Notes: generated by a model from the sequence alone, not told the origin. A stretch of DNA of 64,000 nt from Atlantibacter hermannii (GCF_009907385.1 NZ_JAAATR010000112.1:148992-212991); one strand, 5' to 3'. Numbered from the stretch's first letter, positions 22,068 through 33,370 are shown. Translations and numbers: made by a program.

Positions 22068-23387
22068 TTAGTGCGCGGTGGAGGTCACCTGACGCCCCGC
22101 TGCGCGATCCCAAATAGCGGCAATCACCACCATCGCAACCGTCGGCATCAGCCAGGCCAGCCCTTGATCGGCCAGCGGCATTTTCTGCGTCCAGGCCGGC
22201 AACATGCCGCCCAGCGCCGAGGCTTTGACGCCATCAATCAGGCCCAACAGCAGGCTGATTAACATCGCCGGTGCGATAACGCGGGTGGAATTGTGCCACC
22301 AACCGCGGGTGAAGCTCAACACTACCAGCACGATGCATGGCGGATAAATGGCTGTCAGCACCGGAATGGAAATCTGGATCAGGTGGCTCAGGCCCAGATT
22401 CGACACCACCATGGAGAAGCCGCCGAGGATAAACACCAGCGAGCGGTAAGAGAGCGGCAGATACTGTGCGAAGAACTCGGCGCAGGCGCAGGTCAGGCCC
22501 ACCGCGGTCACCATACAGGCGATGAAAATCAACGCCGCCAGCAGGAAGCTGCCTGCCCCGCCGAAGGTGTGCTGTACGTAAGCGTGAAGAATTGCCGCGC
22601 CGTTAGCAGACTGATCCACCAGAGTCGCGCTGTCTGAACCCAGACGGAACAGCGCCAGGTACAGCAGGGTTAAACCGATACCCGCCATCAGGCCAGCCCA
22701 CACGGTGTAGCGGGTCAGCAGACGCGCTTCGGTGACGCCACGTGAACGCGCCGCATTAACGATAACAATACCGAACACCATCGCGCCCAGAGTATCCATA
22801 GTCAGATACCCGTTAACGAAGCCGTTAGAAAACGCCGCGTTCTGGTATGCGTCGGTAGCGACGCTGATATCGCCCGCGGGCCACAGCAGAGCGGCAACCG
22901 CCAGCACGGTCAGCGCGATGATTTTCAGCGGCGCCAGGAAATTGCCCACGGTATCGAGCAGTTTGCCCGGATACAGCGACACCAGGATCACCAATGCGAA
23001 GTAGATCAGGCTGTAGATGAACAGCGGCATCGCGCCGTCGCCGGTCAGCGGCGCAATCCCCATTTCAAACGAAACGGTGGCGGTACGCGGCGTGGCGAAC
23101 AGCGGCCCCACGGCCAGATAACACACGGTCGCCAGCAGAATGCCCGCGCCACGGCCAATCGGCGTGCTCAGGCTGTCAACGCCGCCGCCGACTTTCGCCA
23201 GCGCCACCACGGTCAACACAGGCAGACCAACCGCCGTGATCAGAAAGCCGATCGCCGCCGTCCAGACGTGTTCGCCCGCCTGCAGGCCAACCATAGGGGG
23301 AAAAATGATATTGCCAGCGCCAACAAACAGCGCAAAGGTCATAAAGCCCAGTGCGATGATGTCACGCGATTTCAATTGATGGGTCAT
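22068..23387 (-). CDS. brnQ: BrnQ, branched-chain amino acid:cation symporter
   Basis: LIV-II uptake system for leucine, isoleucine and valine in the inner membrane. The 439-residue product equals E. coli BrnQ, starts [31 protein letters not shown], and has 12 predicted helices with [18 protein letters not shown] conserved in helix 3. It follows phoR on the same strand but a terminator and a 400-bp leader/promoter region separate them. Confidence 0.97.
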   Translation of the reverse strand: MTHQLKSRDIIALGFMTFALFVGAGNIIFPPMVGLQAGEHVWTAAIGFLITAVGLPVLTVVALAKVGGGVDSLSTPIGRGAGILLATVCYLAVGPLFATPRTATVSFEMGIAPLTGDGAMPLFIYSLIYFALVILVSLYPGKLLDTVGNFLAPLKIIALTVLAVAALLWPAGDISVATDAYQNAAFSNGFVNGYLTMDTLGAMVFGIVIVNAARSRGVTEARLLTRYTVWAGLMAGIGLTLLYLALFRLGSDSATLVDQSANGAAILHAYVQHTFGGAGSFLLAALIFIACMVTAVGLTCACAEFFAQYLPLSYRSLVFILGGFSMVVSNLGLSHLIQISIPVLTAIYPPCIVLVVLSFTRGWWHNSTRVIAPAMLISLLLGLIDGVKASALGGMLPAWTQKMPLADQGLAWLMPTVAMVVIAAIWDRAAGRQVTSTAH

Positions 23388-23742
23388 AAAGTCTAACTGC
23401 CTGTGGATGTGGTGTTGAAAAGAATGACGTTTTTGCTGCCAGCGATGAGCGAAATAGCGTCGTTTCGTTATAAATCAGCGAAAAACACTTACCTGATGCC
23501 GTGGCGGAGAATAGTTTTTTGGTTTACCACGAAATTACAGTGAGTCTGGCAACATCAGGTGCGCAATTTAAACGCTTATAACGTTTGAAGGCAATAAGGG
23601 ATCTAAAAACCAGTAGATTATTCCGCATTCGCGAAGTGAGTTAGACATTCATACCAGAATCTTAAAAATGTTATGGCTTTTAATGCGAACAAAAAACAAA
23701 CAGACGTCAAAAATAAGACAGTCGTTAAGGAAACCAAACGGC
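23388..23742 (-). promoter_or_regulatory. Long non-coding leader/promoter region of brnQ
   Basis: About 355 bases between the phoR terminator and brnQ hold no supported gene. The stretch is AT-richer than its surroundings, especially at 23,500-23,720, consistent with a promoter and perhaps Lrp binding, which is known for branched-chain transport genes. I could not place a definite -10/-35 pair. Confidence 0.4.
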
Positions 23743-23764
23743 AAAAGGGCCAGTTTACTGGCCC
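23743..23764 (-). terminator. Terminator after phoBR
   Basis: gggccagt and actggccc form an 8-bp stem with a two-base loop; the minus strand continues TTTTGCC. It is about 25 bases beyond the phoR stop. Confidence 0.88.
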
Positions 23765-23789
23765 ATGGAAACTAAGTTTTACAGCGGGA

Positions 23790-25100
23790 TTAGCTGATTT
23801 GCCGTACCGGCGCAGGATTTGCGATAAGCCGTTCCGGCAGCACAAACGTAAAGGTAGTGCCTTTGCCGGGTTGGCTCTCGATCTCAAGGCGCGCATCGTG
23901 GTGGCTGAGGGCGTGCTTCACAATCGCCAGCCCCAGTCCGCTGCCGCCGGTCTGGCGGGAACGGGCTTTATCCACCCGGTAAAAACGCTCGGTGAGGCGT
24001 GGAATATGCTCTGCGGAAATTCCCGGCCCGTTGTCCTGTACCGAAAACTTTGCTCCCTGCGGAACACGTTGCCAGGTCACGGTAATCGCCGTGCCTTCCG
24101 GGGTGTGGTTCACGGCGTTATACACCAGGTTGGAGATGGCGCTGCGCAGCTGTTCGTCATTACCGAGCACCTTCAGATCGTTGTCGACGTCAAACTTAAG
24201 CGTATGTTTTTTGTGGCTTAAGGTTTGCGCTTCACGTTCCACCACCCGCAGCATCATCGGCACGTCGATTTGCTCATTAAGCACCAGCGCCGGCGCGGCT
24301 TCGATTTTCGACAGCGTCAGCAGCTGTTTGACCAGCCCCTCCATGCGGTGGGTTTGCTCGCGCATGGTGTGGATGGCTTTCTCACGTAGCGGGCCTTCCA
24401 GCGGCTTGTCGTCCATCATCTCCAGGTAGCCCTGAAGCACCGTCAGCGGTGTACGCAATTCGTGACTGACGTTGGCAAAGAAATTACGCCGCGCGCCTTC
24501 CAGCTGGTGCATTTGCGTGACGTCGCGCGCCACCATCAGCAGTTGATCTTCGCTGTAAGGCATCACGCGAAACTCCAGATGACGCCCGTTATTCAGCACC
24601 AGATTGAGCGGACGGGTAAACTGTCGCCCCTTCAGCCAGCTGGTGAATTCCGGGTAGCGCAGCAGGTTAAGAATGTTTTGGCCGTTATCGTCCGGCCAGC
24701 GGAGACCTAACAGCTGCTGGGCCAGGCCGTTGCACCAGAAGATATTGCCCTCTTCGGTGGTGAGGATCACCGCATCCGGCAAGGATTCCGCACCGCTGCG
24801 AAAGCGTTTGATCAGATTACCCAGCTCGCGGCGGCGCTTTTTGTTACGCAACTGCATCTGATGCAGACCGTACAGCAGCGGATCCCAACTCCCCCGCCCG
24901 GTTGGCGGCGTCATACTGCGATCGACCCAGATCCACCAGGACAGGCGCATCAGATTCCAGAAATGCCACACCAGCAGGCCGGTGACCGCCAGCAGCAGAA
25001 ACCATGCCCAGTAACCAAAAATGGCCCCTAAAATCAGGGCCGGAATACAACACAGTACCAGCTCAAGGGCCAGCCTTTTCCATGACAGCCGTTCCAGCAC
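23790..25100 (-). CDS. phoR: PhoR, phosphate-regulon sensor kinase
   Basis: Inner-membrane histidine kinase/phosphatase that phosphorylates PhoB when phosphate is low, under control of the PstSCAB-PhoU complex. The 436-residue product (E. coli 431) has two N-terminal helices, a basic linker ([11 protein letters not shown]), a PAS domain ([23 protein letters not shown]), the HisKA box [15 protein letters not shown] (phospho-His about residue 213) and the ATPase motifs [19 protein letters not shown] and [12 protein letters not shown]. It follows phoB by 23 bases in one operon. Confidence 0.98.
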   Translation of the reverse strand: MLERLSWKRLALELVLCCIPALILGAIFGYWAWFLLLAVTGLLVWHFWNLMRLSWWIWVDRSMTPPTGRGSWDPLLYGLHQMQLRNKKRRRELGNLIKRFRSGAESLPDAVILTTEEGNIFWCNGLAQQLLGLRWPDDNGQNILNLLRYPEFTSWLKGRQFTRPLNLVLNNGRHLEFRVMPYSEDQLLMVARDVTQMHQLEGARRNFFANVSHELRTPLTVLQGYLEMMDDKPLEGPLREKAIHTMREQTHRMEGLVKQLLTLSKIEAAPALVLNEQIDVPMMLRVVEREAQTLSHKKHTLKFDVDNDLKVLGNDEQLRSAISNLVYNAVNHTPEGTAITVTWQRVPQGAKFSVQDNGPGISAEHIPRLTERFYRVDKARSRQTGGSGLGLAIVKHALSHHDARLEIESQPGKGTTFTFVLPERLIANPAPVRQIS

Positions 25101-25123
25101 GCGTCACTCTCCGGTTATCGTGA

Positions 25124-25813
25124 TTAAAAACGACTTGAGAAGCGGTAGCCGGTGCCGCGAACCGTTTGCACCATCCGGTCGTGCCCGCTCAGCTCCAGCG
25201 CTTTACGCAGGCGGCGGATATGCACGTCCACGGTTCGGTCTTCCACATAGACATTGGTGCCCCAGACGTGATTAAGCAGCTGTTCGCGGCTGTAAACCCG
25301 CTCCGGGTGGGTCATAAAGAAGTGTAACAGTTTGAATTCGGTGGGGCCCATATCAAGGGGATTTTCGCCGGTCATCACGCGGTGGGAGCTGGGGTCGAGG
25401 CTCAGTCCCTGCATTTCAATCACCTCTTCCACCGCCATCGGGGAGATGCGGCGCATCACGGCTTTAATCCGCGCCACCAGCTCTTTCGGAGAGAACGGCT
25501 TGGTGATGTAATCGTCCGCGCCGGTTTCCAGCCCGCGCACGCGGTCTTCTTCTTCGCCGCGCGCGGTCAGCATCATCACCGGGATATCGCGGGTCAGCGC
25601 TTCGCGTTTAAGATGCTTAATAAACTGAAGCCCGGAGCCGCCCGGCAGCATCCAGTCCAGCAGGATAAGATCGGGCCAGGGTTCGTTAAGCTGATTCACC
25701 GCCGTGTCATAATCTTCCGCTTCAACCGGCTGGAAGCCATTTTGTTCGAGTACGAAGCACACCATCTCGCGGATTGGCGCTTCATCTTCAACGACCAGGA
25801 TACGTCTCGCCAT
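25124..25813 (-). CDS. phoB: PhoB, phosphate-regulon response regulator
   Basis: OmpR-type regulator binding Pho boxes and contacting sigma70. The start at 25813 gives [20 protein letters not shown] and 229 residues, the E. coli length. The receiver domain shows the acidic pocket VEDE (about 8-11), phospho-acceptor Asp in [13 protein letters not shown] (about 54) and Lys in [14 protein letters not shown] (about 105). The C-terminal winged helix includes [25 protein letters not shown] split over the recognition helix. It is autoregulated through the Pho box at 25867-25890. Confidence 0.98.
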   Translation of the reverse strand: MARRILVVEDEAPIREMVCFVLEQNGFQPVEAEDYDTAVNQLNEPWPDLILLDWMLPGGSGLQFIKHLKREALTRDIPVMMLTARGEEEDRVRGLETGADDYITKPFSPKELVARIKAVMRRISPMAVEEVIEMQGLSLDPSSHRVMTGENPLDMGPTEFKLLHFFMTHPERVYSREQLLNHVWGTNVYVEDRTVDVHIRRLRKALELSGHDRMVQTVRGTGYRFSSRF

Positions 25814-25857
25814 GATTAGCCCTGTCAAATTAAGTCGAATTTTCTGAATGCGGCGCC

Positions 25858-25890
25858 ATTATGCGTCAGTTTTATGACAGATTTATGAAA
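25858..25890 (-). promoter_or_regulatory. Pho box and -10 element of the phoBR promoter
   Basis: On the minus strand the sequence reads TTTCATAAATCTGTCATAAA, two Pho-box half-sites with the CTGTCATA core at 25867-25890. A CATAAT -10 element lies at 25858-25863, placing the box at the -35 region as in E. coli. This matches PhoB autoregulation during phosphate starvation. It lies about 50 bases before the phoB start and about 110 bases before divergent sbcD. Confidence 0.9.
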
Positions 25891-26001
25891 AAGATGACGG
25901 TCTTATGACCCATCAATTTACTGTATAAATCTGGCGTCAGGACAGTGGTGTATAAGGAGGGTTATAATCCCCCTTTCGTTTTTACGCCACAGGGAATGAC
26001 G

Positions 26002-27216
26002 ATGCGCATCCTCCACACCTCAGACTGGCACCTCGGTCAAAATTTTTATACTAAAAGCCGCGCCGCGGAGCACCAGGCCTTTCTGAGCTGGCTGCGCCAG
26101 ACGGCGGAGGAACAGCAGGTGGACGCCATCATCGTCGCCGGGGATATTTTCGATACCGGCTCGCCGCCGAGCTACGCCCGGGAACTGTATAACCGCTTTG
26201 TGGTGGATCTCCAGTCCACCGGCTGCCAGTTGATTGTGCTGGCAGGCAATCATGATTCCGTCGCCACGCTCAATGAATCCCGCGAGCTGCTGGCCTGCCT
26301 GAATACCCGGGTGATTGCCAGCGCGCAGCATCATCCGGAAGGTCAGGCGATAATCATGAATAACCGCCAGGGCGAACCGGGCGCGGTGCTGTGCCCGATC
26401 CCGTTTTTACGTCCGCGCGACATTACCCGAAGCCGCGCCGGGGAGTCGGGCAGCGAAAAGCAGCTGCACCTGCTGGATGCCATCACCCGCCACTATCAGG
26501 AATGCTTTGACGCCGCCTGCCGGCTGCGCGGCGAACGGGCGCTGCCGGTTATCGCCACCGGGCACTTAACGGCGCTGGGCGTCACCAAAACCGACGCGGT
26601 GCGCGATATCTACATCGGCACGCTGGACGCCTTCCCGGCCAGCCATTTCCCGGCGGCGGATTACATCGCGCTGGGTCATATTCACCGCGCCCAGTGCGTC
26701 GCGAAGCGCGAACATATCCGCTATTGCGGCTCGCCGATCCCGTTAAGTTTCGATGAAACCGGCGGCGCAAAGGTAGTGAATCTGGTGGAGTTTTCCGCCG
26801 GGGCGCTGGCTGCTATCACCCCGCTGGAAGTGCCCGTGACCCAGCCGCTGGCGATGATCAAAGGCAATCTGGCGCAAATCGAGCAGCAGCTTGAGCAGTG
26901 GCGCGACGCGCCTGCCGAGCCGAAAACCTGGCTGGATATCGAAATCGTCAGCGACGACTTCCTGCACGATATGCAGCGTCAGATTGTCGCCATGACCGAA
27001 AACCTGCCGGTGGAAGTGATCCTGCTGCGCCGCAATCGCGAGCAGCGTGAACAGGCCATCGCCCGGCTGGAAACCGAAACGTTGAGCGAACTGAGCGTCG
27101 CGGACGTGTTTGAACGCCGCCTGCAAAGCGAAGCGCTGGAAGACGATGAAGCCGCCCGGCTGAGGACGCTGTTCGCCCAAACCCTGGAGAGGATGCAGCA
27201 GGAGGAAAACGCATGA
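26002..27216 (+). CDS. sbcD: SbcD, nuclease subunit of SbcCD
   Basis: Mre11-like Mn2+-dependent phosphoesterase which with SbcC cleaves hairpins and protein-blocked DNA ends. The start at 26002 ([15 protein letters not shown]) gives 404 residues, close to the E. coli 400; another ATG two codons earlier is possible. Phosphoesterase motifs are all visible: [22 protein letters not shown] (about 81), ATGHL and ALGHIHRAQ. The stop overlaps the sbcC start by four bases (ATGA), indicating translational coupling. Divergent from phoB. Confidence 0.97.
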   Translation: MRILHTSDWHLGQNFYTKSRAAEHQAFLSWLRQTAEEQQVDAIIVAGDIFDTGSPPSYARELYNRFVVDLQSTGCQLIVLAGNHDSVATLNESRELLACLNTRVIASAQHHPEGQAIIMNNRQGEPGAVLCPIPFLRPRDITRSRAGESGSEKQLHLLDAITRHYQECFDAACRLRGERALPVIATGHLTALGVTKTDAVRDIYIGTLDAFPASHFPAADYIALGHIHRAQCVAKREHIRYCGSPIPLSFDETGGAKVVNLVEFSAGALAAITPLEVPVTQPLAMIKGNLAQIEQQLEQWRDAPAEPKTWLDIEIVSDDFLHDMQRQIVAMTENLPVEVILLRRNREQREQAIARLETETLSELSVADVFERRLQSEALEDDEAARLRTLFAQTLERMQQEENA

Positions 27217-30200
27217 AAATTTTGAGCCTGCGCCTCAAGAACCTCAACTCCCTGAAGGGCGAATGGAAAATTGATTTCACCCGGGAGCCGTTTTCCAGCA
27301 ACGGTCTGTTCGCCATCACCGGGCCAACCGGCGCGGGGAAAACCACCCTGCTCGACGCCATTTGCCTGGCGCTGTATCACAAGACGCCGCGTCTCAACAC
27401 CATTTCCCAGTCGCAGAACGATTTAATGACCCGCGACACCGCCGAGTGTCTGGCGGAGGTGGAGTTTGAAGTCAAAGGCGAGGCGTACCGCGCGTTCTGG
27501 AGCCAGTATCGCGCCCGCTACCTGCCGGACGGCAAACTCCAGCCTCCCCGTGTGGAGCTGGCCCGCAGCGCCGACGGAAAAATCCTGGCGGATAAAGTGA
27601 ACGACAAGCTCGACGCCGTCGCCACGTTGACCGGGCTGGATTATGACCGCTTTACCCGTTCGATGATGCTTTCTCAGGGACAGTTCGCCGCCTTCCTGAA
27701 CGCGAAAGCCCAGGAGCGCGCCGAACTGCTGGAAGAACTGACCGGCACCGAGATTTACGGGGTCATTTCCGCGCGGGTGTTTGAGCAGCATAAACAGGCG
27801 CGTATCGATCTGGAAAAATTACAGTCTCAGGCGCAGGGCGTGATGTTGCTCAGCGAGGAGCAGCGCCAGCAGCTGGCAGAAAGTTTGCAAGCGCTCACTT
27901 CGCAGGAGCAAACGCTACAGACAGCGCTTCAGCGCAACCAACTGCATCACCAGTGGCTAAGCCAGAAAGCGCAGCTTGAACGCCACTGCCTGCAGACGCA
28001 AACCGATCTGGCGCAGGCGCAGCAGGCCCGGCTCGCGGCGCAGGCCGATATCGCCCGGCTGGAGCTGGCCCTGCCCGCTGAAAAACTGCGCCCGCTGTGG
28101 CAGCAGCGCCGCGACCAGCGTCTGGCCTTGCTGCGGACGCAAACCCAGCGTGATGAAGTAAACACTCGCTTACTTAACGAGAAGCAGCGCCGCCAGCAGA
28201 TCCGCGCCGCTATCGCCCAACGCGCTGCCGATTCACGGTCGGAACTGGAACAGCTCAACGCGCTGATGCAAACCCACCACCGCTGGAGCCAGTGGCATAG
28301 CGAACTGGCAGGCTGGAAATCCGCCTTTGCGGAGCGCCGCCGCGACGGCAGCCGGCTCGGCGAACTGCGCGCCGCGCTGGATCAGGTAAAGAACAAACAG
28401 GCGCAGCTGGCCCCCGTCACGCTGACGCTGACGCCGGAAGCGCTCAACAGCCAGCTACAGCGCGCCGCCGCCCAGCGCGGCCAGCGCCAGAAACTGGCGG
28501 TACTGCACCGTGATATTGCGGCCCAGCGCCAGCGTGCCGGGCAGCTCGACCAACAGCGCCAGGGGATCGACCAGCAGTTAGCGGATCTGGAGCGCCAACT
28601 GGTTGAGAAGCGCGCAGCGTATAAGGCGAAACAGGAAGCGGCGGCGAACGCCTTCCAGGTATGGGAGCTGGAAAAAACCATTGCGGGCCTGATGGCTGAG
28701 CGAGCGCGGCTCCAGCCCGATGCGCCCTGCCCGCTGTGCGGTTCCACCCATCATCCGGCCATTGAGGCGTATAACGCCGTCCAGCCCAACGACAGCGAGG
28801 CGCGCTACCAGCAGCTCGAAAAGGAAAAATCGGCGCTGGGCGAACAGGGCGCGACGCTGCGCGGCCAGCAAAACTCGCTGCAAAAACAGCGGATGGAGCT
28901 GGACGCCGAAGCGGCAGGCATTACCCGGAAAGCGCAAACGCTGAGCGCGGAATGGGATGCGTTGTGCCAGGCACTGGACGCGACGCTGGATGCCAACGAG
29001 CCGCTGGAGCCCTGGCTTGAGGCGCAGACCCAGTACGAGCAACAGCTTTATCTGCTGCAACAGCACCAGCTGCTGGCGGACGACGCGCGCGTCAGGCAGC
29101 AGGCTATCACTCAATATGAAGCTGAAATGGCGACGCGCTACCAGACGCTCAGCGAACAGTTTACCGCGCTGGATCTGACGCTGCCGGATGACGCCCAGGA
29201 AGCCGGGTGGCTGCGGGCGCGCGAGCAGGAAGCGCAGCAGTGGCAGCAGCAGCAAACCCGTCAGCTTGCGTTGCAAAATCTGCTCGCCCGCTGCGATGAG
29301 GTGCTGGCAGTATTGCCGGATGAAGCAGCGCAATCCGTACAGGTTGATGGCGAACCGCTGGAGAGCTGGCAACCGTGTCACAACCAGTGCCTGACGCTGG
29401 AAGCCCAGTGGGCGACGCTCAGCGAACAGTGTCAACGGGAACAGGTCCGTGAAGTACAGCTGACGCAGGAATTCGAGCAACTGCTTGCGCAAAGCCATTT
29501 CGCGGATGAAGCCGCATTTCTCGCCGCAGTGCTGGAACCGTCAGAGCTGGAACGCCTGAGCGCGCTAAAAACCCAAACCGAGCGCCAGCTGCACGAGCAG
29601 CAAACCCGGCTGGCGCAGGCGGAACAGGCGCTGAACGCGCACCTGCAAGCCTCGCCGCCTGAGATTGATTCAACGGCGGATCCGGACGCCCTACAGGCCG
29701 CGATGGCGCAACTCAGCCAGGCGCTGCGTGAAAACGCCACCCGCCAGGGCGAACTGAAGCAGCAAATCAGACAGGACGCAGACAATCGCGAACGGCTACA
29801 GGGACTGCAACAGCAGATCGACGACGCCAGCGCTCATCTGGCGACCTGGGCGCATCTCAATCACTTAATCGGTTCGCAAAAAGGCGACAAATTCCGTAAA
29901 TATGCCCAGGGCTTAACCCTCGACAACCTGGTCTGGCTGGCGAACCAGCAGCTCAACCGGCTGCACGGGCGCTACCTGCTGAAGCGTAAACTCAGCGAAG
30001 AGCTGGAGCTGGAAGTGGTGGATACCTGGCAGGCCGACGCGGTGCGCGACACCCGCACCCTTTCCGGCGGCGAAAGCTTCCTGGTCAGCCTGGCGCTGGC
30101 GCTGGCGCTGTCGGATCTGGTAAGCCACAAAACCCGCATCGACTCGCTATTCCTCGACGAAGGTTTCGGCACCCTCGACGCCGAAACCCTGGACATTGCC

Positions 30201-30356
30201 CTCGACGCGCTGGACGCCCTCAACGCCACTGGCAAAACCATCGGCGTCATCAGCCACGTCGAAGCCATGAAAGAGCGCATCCCGGTACAAATTAAAGTGA
30301 AAAAGATAAACGGCCTCGGCGTCAGCCGGTTAGCCAGGGAATACGCAGTAAGTTAA
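27213..30356 (+). CDS. sbcC: SbcC, ATPase subunit of SbcCD
   Basis: Rad50-type SMC-like ATPase that controls SbcD nuclease. The 1047-residue protein (E. coli 1048) has Walker [14 protein letters not shown] (about 38-50) at the N terminus, a Q-loop, a very long Gln/Glu/Arg-rich coiled coil split by the zinc hook CPLCGS (Cys506 and Cys509), and the C-terminal signature [20 protein letters not shown] and Walker [12 protein letters not shown]. It is coupled to sbcD. Downstream, where E. coli has araJ, is a 640-bp repeat-rich stretch. Confidence 0.97.
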   Translation: MKILSLRLKNLNSLKGEWKIDFTREPFSSNGLFAITGPTGAGKTTLLDAICLALYHKTPRLNTISQSQNDLMTRDTAECLAEVEFEVKGEAYRAFWSQYRARYLPDGKLQPPRVELARSADGKILADKVNDKLDAVATLTGLDYDRFTRSMMLSQGQFAAFLNAKAQERAELLEELTGTEIYGVISARVFEQHKQARIDLEKLQSQAQGVMLLSEEQRQQLAESLQALTSQEQTLQTALQRNQLHHQWLSQKAQLERHCLQTQTDLAQAQQARLAAQADIARLELALPAEKLRPLWQQRRDQRLALLRTQTQRDEVNTRLLNEKQRRQQIRAAIAQRAADSRSELEQLNALMQTHHRWSQWHSELAGWKSAFAERRRDGSRLGELRAALDQVKNKQAQLAPVTLTLTPEALNSQLQRAAAQRGQRQKLAVLHRDIAAQRQRAGQLDQQRQGIDQQLADLERQLVEKRAAYKAKQEAAANAFQVWELEKTIAGLMAERARLQPDAPCPLCGSTHHPAIEAYNAVQPNDSEARYQQLEKEKSALGEQGATLRGQQNSLQKQRMELDAEAAGITRKAQTLSAEWDALCQALDATLDANEPLEPWLEAQTQYEQQLYLLQQHQLLADDARVRQQAITQYEAEMATRYQTLSEQFTALDLTLPDDAQEAGWLRAREQEAQQWQQQQTRQLALQNLLARCDEVLAVLPDEAAQSVQVDGEPLESWQPCHNQCLTLEAQWATLSEQCQREQVREVQLTQEFEQLLAQSHFADEAAFLAAVLEPSELERLSALKTQTERQLHEQQTRLAQAEQALNAHLQASPPEIDSTADPDALQAAMAQLSQALRENATRQGELKQQIRQDADNRERLQGLQQQIDDASAHLATWAHLNHLIGSQKGDKFRKYAQGLTLDNLVWLANQQLNRLHGRYLLKRKLSEELELEVVDTWQADAVRDTRTLSGGESFLVSLALALALSDLVSHKTRIDSLFLDEGFGTLDAETLDIALDALDALNATGKTIGVISHVEAMKERIPVQIKVKKINGLGVSRLAREYAVS

Positions 30357-30474
30357 TCCCTGATAATCCCCACACCAGCCGAGTCAAAGTGGGGGGTACT
30401 CCACTCACATCGCGGAGTCAAAGCGCGGGATTAATTAACTCACACTTGCGGAGCTAAAGTTGGGGGGTTTTCGT

Positions 30475-30516
30475 CCGGCATCAAAATCGCCGAGGCGCCA
30501 TTGACGAGCCAGGTCA
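30475..30516 (+). repeat. 42-bp direct repeat, copy 1
   Basis: Begins ccggcatcaaaatcgccg and ends gacgagccaggtca. It is identical to copy 2 at 30600-30641 except for one base (c versus a near the middle). A weaker match (G-run followed by tttt) extends about 14 bases further upstream in both copies. Confidence 0.93.
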
Positions 30517-30599
30517 AACCAGGCCCTCAGGAATAGTGTAAGCGACAATTACCCCCCATTGTTGTTACAACCATAAGAGCCAGAGCTGGGGGTTTTAAT

Positions 30600-30641
30600 C
30601 CGGCATCAAAATCGCCGAGGCGCAATTGACGAGCCAGGTCA
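30600..30641 (+). repeat. 42-bp direct repeat, copy 2
   Basis: Second copy, 125 bases downstream of the first and directly abutting the hairpin cluster. The two copies enclose a spacer with no recognisable coding content. Confidence 0.93.
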
Positions 30642-30794
30642 GCCAGCATGGATGCTGGCTGAGGTCGTGAGCTACAGGATGTAGCATCACGACCGACCTG
30701 AAGCGAGGAGATGGAGCCGAGGGCAGCGGCGAAGCCGCCGATTTTGCTGGCCGGGAGCCTGGGGTGTCGGGGACGCGGCGGCGAGCGTCCCTGA
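30639..30794 (+). repeat. Cluster of stable hairpins with GGA-containing loops
   Basis: Hairpin 1 (30639-30662) has an 11-bp stem, tcagccagcat against atgctggctga, with GGA at the tip. Hairpin 2 (30663-30694) has ggtcgtga/tcacgacc plus gctaca/tgtagc arms and a GGA tip. A smaller cggc-gaa-gccg hairpin is near 30727-30737, and gggacgc/gcgtccc closes at 30770-30791. The tip ACAGGATGT resembles the CsrA-preferred RNA site. No terminator-type U-run follows, so calling it a transcribed sRNA is not justified. Confidence 0.6.
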
Positions 30795-30825
30795 CTCGTT
30801 CGCGTACACTGAGGCCCCATAGATG

Positions 30826-30970
30826 GAAACATTCAAAGCGAACGAAACATTCCACCTGACGTGAGCAAAACATTCCACCTGACGCGAACGAAACATTCCA
30901 CCCAACGCGAACGAAACATTCCACCCAACGCGAACGAAACATTCCACCTGACGCGAACGAAACATACCAC
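30826..30970 (+). repeat. 23-bp tandem repeat array
   Basis: Five full 23-base units start at 30845, 30868, 30891, 30914 and 30937, with degenerate partial units on both sides. Each begins aaacattccacc, then tgacg or caacg, then cgaacg. Only a few positions vary. There are no spacers, so this is not CRISPR. The reverse complement (cgttcg...ggtggaatgttt) resembles the array at 63915-64000. Confidence 0.95.
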
Positions 30971-30997
30971 TATCCATTCATAAGCCGCACCGCGAAC

Positions 30998-31903
30998 CTA
31001 TTGAGGCCACAACCACGCCGCCCCCCGCACCCCACTCGAATCCCCGTGCTTCGCCTTCACTATCGGCGTCTCACACTCCCCGCCAAACACCCAGGGCTTG
31101 ATCAACTGCGGCACCGTCTGATACAGCCGATCCACATTGCTCATCCCGCCGCCCAATACAATCACATCGGGATCGAGAATATTCACCACGTGCGCCAGCG
31201 ACTTGGCGAGCCGCATTTCATATCGGCTGAGCGCCAGCTCCGCCACCGGATCCTGCTGCTCCACCAACCGGATAATCTCGCTGCCTTTATGCGGATGCCC
31301 GCTGAGCCGCCGGTAATCGGTCGCGAAACCGGTGCCGGAAATAAAAGTCTCGATACACCCCTGCTTGCCGCAATAGCACGGCACTTCTTCCCGATAGCGC
31401 AACTCGTCGGCGTCCATCCACGGCAGCGGATTATGGCCCCACTCCCCCGCGGTCCCGTTGCCGCCGATATGGCTGTGGCCGCCCAGCGCAATCCCGGACC
31501 CGCAACCGGTGCCGATGATCACCGCAAATACCGTTTGCGCCCCGGCTGCCGCGCCGTCTACCGCTTCGGACACCGCCAGGCAGTTGGCGTCATTCGCCAG
31601 GCGCACCTCTCGTCCCAGCCGGGCGCTGAGATCTTTATCAAATGGCTTACCGTTAAGCCAGGTCGAGTTGGCATTCTTGACCACGCCGGTATAGGGCGAA
31701 ATCGAGCCGGGGATCCCCATCCCCACACTGCCTCGCTCGCCGGTGGCCTCTTCCGCCAGCCCTACCAGCTCGGCGATGGTCTCAATGGTCTGCGCATAAT
31801 CGTCGCGCGGCGTAGGCAGCCGGTGACGATACAATTGCTGGCCGTCGTCAGACAGCGCGATCACTTCGGTTTTGGTACCACCTAAATCAATCCCAATACG
31901 CAC
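30998..31903 (-). CDS. mak: Mak, ROK-family fructokinase/mannokinase
   Basis: Cytosolic ATP-dependent kinase of fructose and mannose; a cryptic activity in E. coli. The start is a GTG at 31903 giving (V/M)[20 protein letters not shown] and 301 residues; the open frame extends 18 codons upstream without conservation. ROK marks are the phosphate loop [18 protein letters not shown], the zinc site at [10 protein letters not shown]...[10 protein letters not shown] and [15 protein letters not shown]. Gene divergent from rdgC, as in E. coli; araJ, normally next to it, is absent. Confidence 0.96.
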   Translation of the reverse strand: MRIGIDLGGTKTEVIALSDDGQQLYRHRLPTPRDDYAQTIETIAELVGLAEEATGERGSVGMGIPGSISPYTGVVKNANSTWLNGKPFDKDLSARLGREVRLANDANCLAVSEAVDGAAAGAQTVFAVIIGTGCGSGIALGGHSHIGGNGTAGEWGHNPLPWMDADELRYREEVPCYCGKQGCIETFISGTGFATDYRRLSGHPHKGSEIIRLVEQQDPVAELALSRYEMRLAKSLAHVVNILDPDVIVLGGGMSNVDRLYQTVPQLIKPWVFGGECETPIVKAKHGDSSGVRGAAWLWPQ

Positions 31904-32028
31904 ATGAAGCCCCTTATTTACGCAGTTCAGAGTGACGGTTGCGGGCCTTTCTCTCAAAGGCCATGAAACTGAGCGGCGGTTTCGTTATCATGCCCGCTGC
32001 GTTTAACTACCAGACCGTGGAAAATATC

Positions 32029-32940
32029 ATGCTGTGGTTCAAAAATTTAATGGTTTATCGCGTCAGCCGCGACGTCTCGCTGCGAGCCGAAGAGATGGAA
32101 AAACAGCTGGCGGCGTTTTCCTTTACCCCCTGTGGCAGCCAGGATATGGCGAAAACCGGTTGGGTGCCACCGATGGGCTCACAGAGTGATGCGCTGACGC
32201 ACACTGCCAACGGTCAAATTGTTATCTGCGCCCGCAAAGAGGAGAAAATCCTGCCTGCGCCAGTCATCAAACAGGCGCTGGAAGCGAAGATCGCCAAACT
32301 GGAAGCGGACCAGGGGCGCAAGCTGAAAAAGACTGAAAAAGATTCGCTGAAAGATGAAGTATTGCACTCCTTACTGCCGCGCGCCTTCAGCCGTTTTAAC
32401 CAGACCATGATGTGGATCGATACCGTTAACGGATTGATTATGGTCGACTGCGCCAGCGCCAAAAAGGCCGAAGATACCCTGGCGCTGCTGCGCAAAAGCC
32501 TGGGCTCGCTGCCGGTGGTGCCGCTGACCCTGGAGACGCCGCCGGAACTGACCCTGACCGAATGGGTGCGCAGCGGCAGCGCCGCGCAGGGATTCCAGTT
32601 GATGGATGAAGCCGAACTCAAAGCGATGCTGGAAGACGGCGGCGTGATCCGCTGTAAAAAGCAGGAACTGGTCAGCGATGAAATCGCCGTGCACATCGAG
32701 GCGGGCAAAGTGGTCACCAAACTGGCCCTCGACTGGCAACAGCGCATCCAGTTTATGATGTGTGAGGACGGTTCGATCAAGCGCCTGAAGTTTGCCGACG
32801 AGCTGCGCGATCAGAATGAAGATATTGACCGTGAAGACGTGGCCCAGCGCTTTGATGCCGATTTTATTCTGATGACGGGCGAACTGGCGGCCCTGATTAG
32901 CAGCCTGGTGGAAGGGTTGGGCGGCGAAGCCCAACGCTAA
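32029..32940 (+). CDS. rdgC: RdgC, recombination-associated DNA-binding protein
   Basis: Ring-shaped dimer that encircles duplex DNA and limits RecA-promoted strand exchange. The start at 32029 ([23 protein letters not shown]) gives 303 residues, exactly the E. coli length, while the frame from 31939 adds a non-conserved leader overlapping mak's promoter region. Highly conserved segments include [23 protein letters not shown] split around residue 120 and [16 protein letters not shown] near the C terminus. Confidence 0.97.
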   Translation: MLWFKNLMVYRVSRDVSLRAEEMEKQLAAFSFTPCGSQDMAKTGWVPPMGSQSDALTHTANGQIVICARKEEKILPAPVIKQALEAKIAKLEADQGRKLKKTEKDSLKDEVLHSLLPRAFSRFNQTMMWIDTVNGLIMVDCASAKKAEDTLALLRKSLGSLPVVPLTLETPPELTLTEWVRSGSAAQGFQLMDEAELKAMLEDGGVIRCKKQELVSDEIAVHIEAGKVVTKLALDWQQRIQFMMCEDGSIKRLKFADELRDQNEDIDREDVAQRFDADFILMTGELAALISSLVEGLGGEAQR

Positions 32941-32972
32941 CAGCATTCACCCTCGCAAAGAGGGTGAAGGTA

Positions 32973-33269
<297 letters not shown>

Positions 33270-33370
33270 TTAGAAATGGTCGAAAAACCAATATACCCGA
33301 ATTCATGTTACTTGCAGCGTTAACAATGACGGGTATTTCAGGCAAGCCCAGCGCGCATCACAGATTTGGG

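Larger units (their letters stand above)
30357..30997. repeat. Composite non-coding repeat region replacing araJ
   Basis: The 641 bases between sbcC and mak, which converge here, contain no supported gene. In order they hold degenerate repeats of a GAG(T/C)(C/T)AAAG + G-run motif (30381, 30415, 30451, 30577), a 42-bp direct repeat pair, a cluster of hairpins (30639-30794) and a 23-bp tandem array (30826-30970). Minus-strand open frames through this stretch encode only repeat-derived peptides. E. coli has araJ at this point. Base use is unlike the flanking coding DNA. Confidence 0.8.

Noticed and set aside
30639..30794. A defined CsrB/CsrC-type small RNA
   Set aside because: Only two clear GGA-loop hairpins, no promoter and no U-run terminator; kept as a structural repeat only.
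30826..30970. CRISPR array
   Set aside because: The 23-bp units are contiguous with no unique spacers, and no cas gene is near.
30527..30977. Three overlapping minus-strand frames of 96-115 codons
   Set aside because: They translate the repeats themselves (recurring VECFVR / NVSFA peptides) and have no coding signature; spurious frames over repeats.
33293..33336. atacccg...cgggtat inverted repeat between ppnP and aroM
   Set aside because: Seven-base arms 30 bases apart are weak; no support as an operator or terminator.
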